Source: Chaetomium olivaceum
Lineage: Eukaryota; Ascomycota; Sordariomycetes; Sordariales; Chaetomiaceae
Length of the DNA stretch: 64,000 nucleotides
NCBI GenBank assembly: GCA_039881045.1
Contig: JAYWVB010000019.1
Span: forward strand, 496,001 to 560,000
Direction: 5' to 3'
In this document: in pieces, positions 56,701 to 64,000 of the stretch
Layout: every line of letters begins with the position of its first letter
Position numbering within the stretch: the first letter of the stretch is position 1
Translations under genes and position numbers: made by a program
The notes under the pieces: generated by a model
Seen by the model: only the letters and a program-made list of their open reading frames with translations
What the model was told of the DNA's origin: nothing
The model's database searches: none

Positions 56701-56870
56701 GACCACCGCCTCTGGGGCCGCAGCAGACGGTGCATTATGGAGCGGGCTACTACAATGGCGATCCGAATGCGGGGAGGCCGGGGTCGGCACAGCAGCATAT
56801 GCCGGGACAGGGGCAAGGGCCGGGTCAGGGACAGCAGGACCCATGGGCGGGGTTGAGTGCGTGGAAATGA
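53761..56870 (+). CDS. BRO1: Bro1-domain ESCRT accessory protein (Bro1/Alix type)
   Basis: Three exons (introns 54039-54105 and 55682-55736) give 995 residues. It binds ESCRT-III Snf7 and recruits the deubiquitinase Doa4 during multivesicular-body sorting to the vacuole. The N-terminal BRO1 domain (about 1-390) starts PMISVPLKATNEIDWITPLK and contains LLYRYYGQLELLDLRFPVDE, FDAFTHKATAQYSLAFEKAS and IIFNISAVLSCHAA. The middle is the coiled V domain (about 400-730), ending near VESLEKNVETFVNNRRAEGA. The last 240 residues are Pro/Gln-rich with three repeats of a SPPPTQTT-like unit and poly-Pro, the usual adaptor-binding tail. The close match of the N-terminus to Bro1 rather than PalA/Rim20 supports the choice. 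Reading frame clean. Confidence 0.95.
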
Positions 56871-57876
56871 GCGCTCGCGGTGGTGGGCTGGGACGTGAGA
56901 GGGAGACGATAAGCCGGTAGGGGAGGTGAGATGGGAGGTGGGAGTGGAGTGGTATTGTTGACAGAATAAGGGGTTTGATGAGTTTGAGTCGGAGTGACTG
57001 CTCTGTATGTGGACATGGAAACGCGAGATGACTTAGCATGGCAGAGCGGATGAGATGGGGAGAGTTTTTGAATAGAATCGCCGAAGCAAGCGATGTGGAA
57101 TGGAATATCAAATCTTCCAATGGGTATGACCAGTCGGTTCCAATCCCGACGGAGACAACCACATCTTACCCCTTGTTTCCTTCCAGGCGATTTACTGCTT
57201 GATATCCTGACTGGGTACGCTTCTGTCAGAATCAAATGCGCAAGACAACCATTTGTAGTTGGTGTGTTTTTGCTCCTTTTCCCTCCTTTTTGCTTGGCCG
57301 TTTCCCCAGGAACGGTTCCCCTTAAGGGTGGAGGCGGGGCCGGCAAGAGGCACTGCGCTGCGGGAGAAAATATCAGCCCCTTATGGAACCCCTCTGGCTC
57401 CCCTCCTGCAGCCTGCGGGGTAGGTGGGGTGGGGTTGCGGGACGGGGGAAACTGCAGATGCAAGTCGCACTCGTCATCCGGCACTTCGCGCGGTATGGCT
57501 AGGAACAATCTAGAGCGTGGGTACCTAGGAGGAAGGCCGAGCTGAGCATTCTTCTGTTGGCGCTTACCTTAGGCTGATGTAGCCCGGCGGGTTTCCAATG
57601 TGCTGCTGCGAGTTCGGTGATTCTGCGACTGAGCTACTCATATGAACCTGGAAGGTAGTCGCACTCGACGCGGCGCCTCATTTAAGCCCCGAAAGGCCCC
57701 TTCCGCTCGTCCTACCTACTTCGTACCCGCTCGTGCTCCCCTTAGACTCAACCTCACTTTTACTACTTGTTGTCCGTTATATCGAGCAATTGATACCATT
57801 GCCAAAACGATTTGACTGTCTTCTTGTCCAACTACCTGGCAATTGAGAACCAACACCACAACAATAACTTGTGAAG
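56871..57876. other. Intergenic region, BRO1 3' end and FAH-gene promoter
   Basis: No gene supported; open frames on both strands are shadows or lack motifs. A pyrimidine-rich stretch near 57700-57780 precedes the FAH-domain gene and may be part of its promoter/leader. Confidence 0.5.
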
Positions 57877-59026
57877 ATGTCATTCGATCGTGAGATACAA
57901 TCCCCGTCCTCCTCTAACCCCTCTCCAACTCCGATTGTTCCTGACCACCCCAGGCATTGTCCGGTTCGCGCCCAAGGGCGACGACAGCAAAGTCCTCCTC
58001 GGCGAGCCCGTTGACAGCTCCGTCGACGTCGGTGCCGCCGTTCGCAAGGGCGAGGATGTGCAGGTAAAAGTGTACAGCGGCACTTCGGTGCTTGACGCCG
58101 GGTCGCCGACAGGAGAGACCGCCGTTATCGGCCGTATCCTCGCACCTCTCACCCAACAAGAGGTTGGGACCATCCGCTGTATCGGACTGAACGTGGGTTA
58201 TCTCTCCCCCAGAACTCCCAGCGGAAAGGTCACTGCTGATGCTGATACCGTCTCGAACAGTACAAGAAGCATGCCGAGGAGGCTAAAATGAACATCCCGG
58301 AGATCCCCACCGTCTTCCTGTACGTTTACACCTCGCAGCCCCTCCCACCTCGCATCCAGCTAGTTAACACTCCTGTCCCCCCTACACAGCAAGCCCTCAA
58401 CCTGCCTCGCCGACCCCTACCCGGCCCCGACCATCATCCCCAAGCACACCCTCGCCAGCGACTCGGCCGACTACGAGTCCGAGCTGGCCATCGTTCTGGG
58501 CCGCGAGGCCAAGAACGTGTCCGAGGCCGACGCCCTCGACTACGTGCTGGGCTACACGGCCAGCAACGACATCTCGAGCCGCGCTTCCCAGTTCGCCCAG
58601 ACCCAGTGGTGCTACTCCAAGGGGTTTGATGGGGCTTGTCCGATTGGCCCCGTGCTGGTGTCGAAGCGGTTGGTGCCAGATGTTGGGAAGATGAGGTTGC
58701 GGGGGCTGAAGAATGGGAAGGTGGTGCAGGATAGTGGGTTGACGTACGTTTCTCTTTTCTTGCTTGATCTCTAGGGATCAAGGAGTTGTTGTTTTCTGAC
58801 TGACACCGTCTGTTTTAGGGATCTCATCTTCTCGGTCGAGCAGATCGTCAGCTTCCTCTCGCAGGGCACGACGCTGCCCAAGGGCACCGTTATTATTACC
58901 GGCACTCCGGCGGGCGTCGGGTTTGCGCACAAGCCGCAGGAGCTGTTGCATGACGGGGACGAGTTTGTGGTGGAGATCCAGCCGCATATCGGGAGCCTGT
59001 ACAATGTGATGCAAAACGAAAAATGA
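57877..59026 (+). CDS. Fumarylacetoacetate hydrolase-fold enzyme (FAHD1-like)
   Basis: Five exons (57877-57889, 57954-58192, 58261-58319, 58390-58743, 58819-59026) give 290 residues. The first exon is only 13 nt (MSFD plus one base). The FAH C-terminal fold is clear: IPTVFLKPSTCLADP, DYESELAIVLGREAKNV (the ExE metal ligands), GYTASNDISSRASQ, KGFDGACPIGPVLVSK and GTVIITGTPAGVGFAHKPQE. Relatives act as acylpyruvate hydrolases, oxaloacetate decarboxylases or in aromatic breakdown; the substrate cannot be read. The N-terminal 100 residues form the usual FAH cap. All introns (64-75 nt) have good borders and the frame is clean. Its 3' end faces the small gene on the other strand, 182 bp away. Confidence 0.94.
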
Positions 59027-59208
59027 ACGGGGACCCGCTGAGAGCGAGGAGTGGATTTGCGCCAGTACCTAGGTAGTCTCTAGACTCTAGATATGCCTTT
59101 TCTAAGGAACAACACCGGACACATGCATACAGCCCTTTACATGAATGGTTCTAAGCCGCCAACCCCTTCCCCAACCATTTTCTAAGACCTCATTCTATCA
59201 ATGCAACT

Positions 59209-59786
59209 CTATCCCAACAACGCAGGCAAGTTCTCCTTGATGTACTCAACCACCGCGTCCGGCCCCTTGTCCACCTGCAACCCCTGCGGCAGCGAAAAGG
59301 TCTTTAAGTCAGGCACGATCTCTTTAGCAATTGCGATGATTTGGCGTGCCTCGTCGGGCGTCCACATGGATGCCGTAAACTGCCAATCGTCTTAGTCTTT
59401 CCCTTTCCCCCAAAAGCAATCACTTCGACGAGCGAGCCACGCGCACTTACCAAAACATCCGGCCGGGCCTCCTCCACCGTCTTGCGCACCTCGTCTATAC
59501 CTACAGTCACACGGTCGGTCAAGTCAGATGAGATTCGTTTCCTCCCATGATACTGTCCAGGAGATGTCAAGGGCAAGGGCGGGAGGTGAACGAAAGATAA
59601 TAACGAAATGGAGATAAAGCGAAATACGAGAGAGAGTCGGAGGGAGAGAGACGTACTGGCGGCGTTGGCGGCGTGGATGATGGTGTACTGCTCACTCACG
59701 TCAGCCACCACCCGGCCGATCAGCCGCCGGGCGCGGTCGGGCGCCGTGTTGACTGTGACTAGTCTGAAGGGGCCGGCGGGGGACAT
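59209..59786 (-). CDS. Small unidentified protein, 116 residues
   Basis: Three exons (59786-59657, 59500-59451, 59379-59209) join in frame over introns of 156 and 71 nt, both with GTACGT/GTAAGT donors and GTAG/GCAG acceptors. The product starts MSPAGPFRLVTVNTAPDRAR and ends VVEYIKENLPALLG. It alternates strands and amphipathic helices (RLVTVNTAP, YTIIHAANAAS, DEVRKTVEEARPDVLFTAS, DEARQIIAIAKEIVPDLKTF), a compact alpha/beta pattern like a Rossmann or response-regulator-like fold, without nucleotide or metal motif. No signal peptide. I do not recognise the family. The consistent splicing and codon use make a real gene likely. It lies between the FAH-fold enzyme and a Zn2Cys6 regulator, so a metabolic role with them is possible but only inferred. 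Confidence 0.65.
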
Positions 59787-60384
59787 GGCGGTGGCGGGTG
59801 GTTGGTGGGTGGTTGCTGGTGGGTGGTTGCTGGTGGGTGGTTGCTGGTTGGAGGTAGGTAAGATGAGATTGGAGATGGTGTAGGCTTGTGCTCGGGGATA
59901 GGTGAAGAGGTAAGGGGTCTGATGTTTTGTTACGGAAGGATAAGAAACATGAGATGTCTTGTTTATTAGGTTATTCCGTCTCGTCTACATATGCTTGAAG
60001 AATGGGAGCATGCTCGGTTTGGGATGCTTTGACTGGCACACTGGGGAGTGCCAGGGGAGTACAATAATCCCATGGCCTTGTCTCAGAGTAGTAAGGTGGA
60101 AGCCATCGTGGGGTTTAGTGGCGGTTTCGAAGCTGTGACGGGGAACCAAGGCTGGCACCTTGCCTTGCTGCCTCCCGTCCTTGTGTATGGAACTGGGGCG
60201 AGGGCAATGGTTTTCCCGAGATGAGCCTCGGCCGCCCGAAGAACAGTGAAGTGGACACCGGGGATTAAAAGTATCCTCCGGGATAGACTTGAGGTGGTTG
60301 AAGGGTTAGGGTTCGGTGGAAGTCAACCCCTGACGACCAATTGTTTGTTTTAACCCCCTGGCCCCTTCTCATAAGCCCTGGCTC
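59787..60384. other. Intergenic region with a short tandem repeat; small-gene promoter and regulator 3' end
   Basis: About 600 bp. Besides the 14-bp tandem repeat listed next, no gene or motif is supported. The right part is the 3' region of the Zn2Cys6 gene. Confidence 0.5.
59805..59846 (+). repeat. 14-bp tandem repeat x 3
   Basis: GTGGGTGGTTGCTG occurs three times in direct succession, 19 nt upstream of the small-gene start codon (in its leader or promoter). Confidence 0.9.
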
Positions 60385-62116
60385 TTACAGACAAACCTCC
60401 GCCTCTACCATGATACTACGACTCCATAGCTTCTTCACGTCGTCCACGATAGCCCCGGCAACAGCAAAACTCGATCGGACCCTTCCCAACAATCTCAAGA
60501 TCTGCTCCTTTTGTTCCGTCTGCCGAGCTCGTGCGCTCGCAACCCGGAGGGGGAATAGGAGCAGCAGCGGAGAGAGCCTGGTTTCAGCGAGTACCCGCTG
60601 GCTTAAACTCAGAATGAAGGCGACGTGTTGCTGGATCTCGTCCTCGCTTAGGGTAGAGGTGGGCAGCTTCAGGTTCTGCCAGTAGTACATCTCGTAGTCG
60701 AACACCCCGGAGAGGTAGATGCTAGTGGCGGAGAAGTAGGCCGCTCCCAGGAGCTGGGATTCAGATTCAGGCACGCTCTCAGCTGAGTCCTGCCATGTGC
60801 TCAAATCTCGGAAGACGGGGGAGGTGTGGTTGGCAGATGCCCATTGCTGGAGCTGGCTGCGTAACGCAAAGCCCTGGAGAGAAATAGCTTCGGCCTGCTC
60901 TGTGGTGTCTGGCGAGGGTACGGGGGATTGCAATGATTCAATAAGTTTTCCCGCGCTACGCCTAGTTAGACAAATTGGACTTTGGGAAAAAAGAACCCAG
61001 GCGGCCGAACATACCGAACACGCAGTGAAGAGCACAGAACCACGATATCGAGCAAAGCGTCCAACGCTTTTTGTGGCTCGTTCCACGTCGTTGAGGATGC
61101 CCGCAACGAGGCGGAAAGTGCCAACCATCCGTCTTCGGCGAGGAAACTGGGCTGATTGAACAAAATTGCCCGGCAGACTTCGAATATCTTGGACTCTGTA
61201 AAGAATCTGCTGCAAGACCCAGAGGTGCATGCCGCGGGGCTGCCTGCTATCAACGCCTGCGCTGTGCCGTGGACAAGGTGCTGCAGCCATCCATCGCCAG
61301 TGGCGTCGTTCATCAGCTAGGTATTTAAGGGGTCGTTAGCATACTAGGTAGCGTGCCCATGTCGTGCTGGACATAAAGACGGGCTCGTGCTTACCTCGAA
61401 GAGGCCAAGCAGCAACGTAGCCCAAAGAATCCCCGCTCGCAGATTGGGGTCGTCATTTCTATCTGACCGGGCGAGGACATGTCTGAGTCCCGCAATGGCC
61501 CTCGTATAAGATTCCAGGGCAGATTGGTAGTGGGTCCTTTTCAACTTCTGGACACTGCACAGCTTCGAGGCTTGCAGAGCACCCAGAGACAACATGGCTT
61601 CGCGGAGGAAGGTCTCCGGGTCGCCGCCCTTCATAAGATGCCGGGCATCTTCTTGTGGCGTTTCAAGACCGGAGAATCTGTTATTCTGGAGGAAAGCATT
61701 GTAGTAGGAGAAGTAGAGCAATGTCGGGTCTGAGGTAGTGGGCAGTTTAACCACCTCACTGGTAAAAGCAAGCCGGCGTTCTTGAACAGAAACAGGGAAG
61801 GTGTCGACTGTTTGCTGCCTCCCCCGGTCGACAAGAATGGCTGGCTTCTTTTGGGCTGCTACGAGATAACGACAGGGCTGGTGGCGTTTCACGCAGGTAG
61901 TGCAGGGGGAATCACCGGAGCACTAGATAGGTAGGTACGTTGAGCAGGTATGTTAGGTAATAGGCTACCTACCTAGGTAAGTAGGTAGGTTGGGTGCAGA
62001 TAGGTAAGGTAGATCCAGCCATTGAAAACATGGCACACACACACCTTCAAATGGCTTCTGGTACAATTGTCGCACCGGTGGCGCCGTTTCCGGCGGTCAA
62101 ACGGACCGATGAGCAT
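60385..62116 (-). CDS. Zn2Cys6 fungal transcription factor
   Basis: Four exons (62116-62045, 61922-61395, 61316-61015, 60961-60385) give 492 residues. The zinc cluster is split after its sixth variable residue: CDNCTRSHLK in exon 1 and CSGDSPCTTCVKRHQPC in exon 2 (CX2CX6CX5CX2CX6C), preceded by basic RRKRRHR. A 122-nt intron (61923-62044) containing TAGG-type repeats separates them. The rest (YFSYYNAFLQNNRFSG, FLREAMLSLGALQASKL, HYQSALESYTRAIAGLRHVL, AGILWATLLLGLFELMND) is the C6-zinc-finger-associated helical domain (Fungal_trans_2-like) found in small pathway regulators. The C-terminal helices end at the stop at 60385. The target is unknown; regulators of this kind often act on neighbouring metabolic genes, here the small protein and FAH-fold enzyme. 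Reading frame clean. Confidence 0.85.
61926..62006. repeat. TAGG/CCTA tetranucleotide-rich stretch (intronic)
   Basis: Repeated GGTAGGTA and ACCTACCTAGGTAAGTAGGTA units lie within the first intron of the Zn2Cys6 gene. Similar arrays occur at 62830-62876. Confidence 0.8.
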
Positions 62117-62829
62117 GTTGAATTGGGTTTAGTTCAAGACCGAACTCCTACTTTGAGTGAGCAAGTCTGCAGCGCATTTTTCAAATACTATACTCTGTAG
62201 TTCTGGGAGTTTGAGATTTTGCCCGCCTCGGGACAACCGTGGCTGAGGTTCTCGGAAATATGTCCGGGGTTGGAGGGGTTTCCGTTTGTGAAACAGTAAA
62301 ATACGGCATCACCCGTGGTGTTTGGGTGTATGTATATAGCTCTCAGGAACGGATCGAGAGCTTCCATTCATGAGGATAAAAAAAGAGCACAGCTGACGAT
62401 CAACATAGTGATTTCCAACCACCAAAAATTCGAAATGGTGTTGAGGTTGACGCTCAGGTGCCTCGTGCCCATTCCGAGATGGGTAATCATTGGGCGACGC
62501 TAGATCACATTAGGAATTCATGTCGGCTGAGAGGCTTGGTAGGGTCGTGAAATGACGTCCTTGTATGAAATACGTTAATCCGTACAGTACAGAGTCACAC
62601 AACGACGAAGGAGAAAGCCATGGCTCAGGCACCATAGAAACTGCTGGCTGTAACTAAGGTAATCGCAGACTCACATTCCAGCCCACACGTACATCGTAAC
62701 TTACGGTAACTAAACAGCCATGACGTGCACCTTCCCCAAGACCCAGATCCGAGATAGGTATGTATCCACAAAGCAACCTGGCAGGTGCGAACTTCAAGAC
62801 AAGCCCGCAACGAGGAAGAATTAGAGATT

Positions 62830-62876
62830 ACCTAGCTAGGTAGGTAGGTAAGTAGGTAGGTAGGTACCTAGGTAGG
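62830..62876. repeat. TAGG microsatellite
   Basis: CCTAGCTAGGTAGGTAGGTA and similar units, an impure (TAGG)n array of about 47 nt. Confidence 0.9.
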
Positions 62877-63375
62877 CAACCACTGACAACCCTGCTTAGC
62901 TAAAATTCACAATCAAGGCCATTTTCCCTCGTAAGGTATCTTCTGGTTAGAAGAACCTGGTGGCTTTTCGGACCTTGCTCAGCTAATGTGACAAGTCAAC
63001 TTCGCATGGCTTGTCTCGCTCATCGGGAGACTGCATGCCAATAGCGCCCAATGTGGTGTCAATCAACGAATCACGATAGCCTATATCCCCATTCTCTTTT
63101 GTGATTGAGTCACCGGCCTGTCTGGTTGACAACCTTCTCACCGCAGTTTCAGCCTCTTGCCCCCTGTTAATGCCCGTGATATCTGACAGATGCGACAGAC
63201 TGTGCCAAATATATGATTGTGACCGGGGGATAACACAGAGAGAGCGTCGGGAGAAGTTGTGACTGATCTCTCAGCAAAGGATTGGCAGTCAGTGGCCGTT
63301 TCTCCTTGAGACATGGCGCTGCTCATGACCGGCTCCTGGGCATGGCTGAGCCTGCCACTTTGCGCAAGCAACGGG

Positions 63376-63380
63376 TATAA
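63376..63380 (+). promoter_or_regulatory. Possible TATA box (GGTATAAGG)
   Basis: GGGTATAAGGAG lies about 125 nt before the ATG at 63505, a good spacing for a fungal TATA box and leader. Confidence 0.4.
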
Positions 63381-63504
63381 GGAGCCCCGTCGCCCCAGGT
63401 TTGGTGAGGTCGAATAACTTCCCCTCATTATACAACATCTAAGAAATCTTCAGTCACCCCAGACAACATTCAACAAACAGCACACGCCTAGAAACAACGC
63501 AACC

Positions 63505-63757
63505 ATGTGAGTATTCTTGTCTACTTTTCTCCTTCGCTGCATCCTTTCTGTCCTTGGCCACTTCGGACTTGGCCTCCACCAAAGCACCACCAACACCTGA
63601 TCTCCACTCGGCAGTTTCTGACGAGGTACCCTCATATCCCAGGTGCAACTTCCGCGACAAATTCGGCTCGATCATCAACAGGGATGGGAGCATCACGGTC
63701 GACTTCGATATCGACAGAAGTTTGGCCTACATCAAGAAAAGTTATGCACATGAGTGA
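63505..63757 (+). CDS. Possible 38-residue protein with start codon split by an intron
   Basis: Proposed model: AT at 63505-63506, intron 63507-63642 (GTGAGT...ATCCCAG, 136 nt), then G and the rest of the frame to a TGA ending at 63757. The product starts MCNFRDKFGSIINRDGSITV and ends LAYIKKSYAHE, 38 residues. Support: a strong donor right at the only ATG after a TATA-like box, a proper acceptor, and coding-like second exon that is open upstream only without an ATG. No family recognised. Alternatives: an acceptor elsewhere with a different start, or a non-coding transcript. Confidence 0.35.
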
Positions 63758-64000
63758 GGGAGGAGAGGGAGGAGACGGGCGGTGCTGGACGGTGCTGGAC
63801 AGGTCTGCTCGTCAGGACTTGAAAATGGGACTTGGGGGTATCTGATCGGATTGTGCATGGAAATGTGACGGCTGGCTTTTGTACTCTAGGTCAGTGCAAG
63901 CAATCTAAACCTTGAGTCTCTCGCTTTCCTTTCACTGCCTTGATTCACTCCAACGCCCGGAGCGGAGTTGTCCTTAACTGCACTTATGATGTGATGAGGC

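Larger units (their letters stand above)
62117..63504. other. Intergenic region at the right end
   Basis: About 1.4 kb: promoter of the Zn2Cys6 regulator, a TAGG microsatellite and a possible TATA box for the small right-edge gene. Open frames (62315-62503, 63428-63138 minus) have no motif. Confidence 0.5.

Noticed and set aside
1..64000. CRISPR arrays, prokaryotic operons, rRNA genes, telomere repeats
   Set aside because: None seen; intron-rich fungal genes throughout.

Overview
The window looks like chromosomal DNA from a filamentous ascomycete (Pezizomycotina), most likely a Sordariomycete near the Sordariales. The basis is fungal housekeeping families in GC-rich coding sequence, many short introns (about 43-175 nt) with GTRAGT-like donors, CTAAC/CTGAC-like branch points and YAG acceptors, Zn2Cys6 regulators, and TAGG microsatellites. 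No prokaryotic, organellar, CRISPR, rRNA or tRNA feature was seen. Species identity is inference.

Layout. 1-27 kb is a conserved core: a Nudix/DUF4743 hydrolase cut by the left edge (-), a Hikeshi/Opi10 protein (+), Golgi apyrase YND1 (-), exosome subunit MTR3 (-), mannosyltransferase ANP1 (+), the ARF exchange factor GEA/GBF1 (+), the CCA-adding enzyme CCA1 (+), TTT-complex subunit TTI2 (+) and PI(3,5)P2 phosphatase FIG4 (-). 27-40 kb is accessory and eroded: a low-complexity single-pass membrane protein, a 5'-truncated LINE retrotransposon with a visible 15-bp target-site duplication, a broken cytochrome P450, a broken FSH1-type serine hydrolase, a degenerate unidentified locus, and a secreted GH125 mannosidase whose frame is also broken. 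40-59 kb returns to intact core genes: POL32/POLD3 (-), MCD4 (+), a FarA/FarB-CTF1-type regulator (+), BRO1 (+) and a FAH-fold enzyme (+). 59-64 kb holds a small unidentified protein (-), a second Zn2Cys6 regulator (-) and a possible 38-residue gene at the right edge.

Shared themes: secretory pathway and glycans (YND1, ANP1, GEA, MCD4, GH125) and endosome sorting (FIG4, BRO1). These are ordinary neighbours, not an operon.

Most striking features: (1) about a dozen one-base frame breaks in otherwise well-conserved genes, most in G/C runs, which looks more like assembly indels than decay; (2) FIG4 probably continues about 1 kb past its apparent stop; (3) the LINE insertion keeps its target-site duplication; (4) GEA carries Leu at the position where Met-to-Leu gives brefeldin A resistance in GBF1/Gea1; (5) the FAR-type regulator splits its zinc cluster over 25-nt and 18-nt micro-exons. 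I found no convincing wholly new multi-gene system. The best candidates for undescribed biology are the degenerate locus at 36.7-37.4 kb, the 116-residue protein at 59.2-59.8 kb and the Pro/Gly-rich membrane protein at 27.6-28.9 kb.
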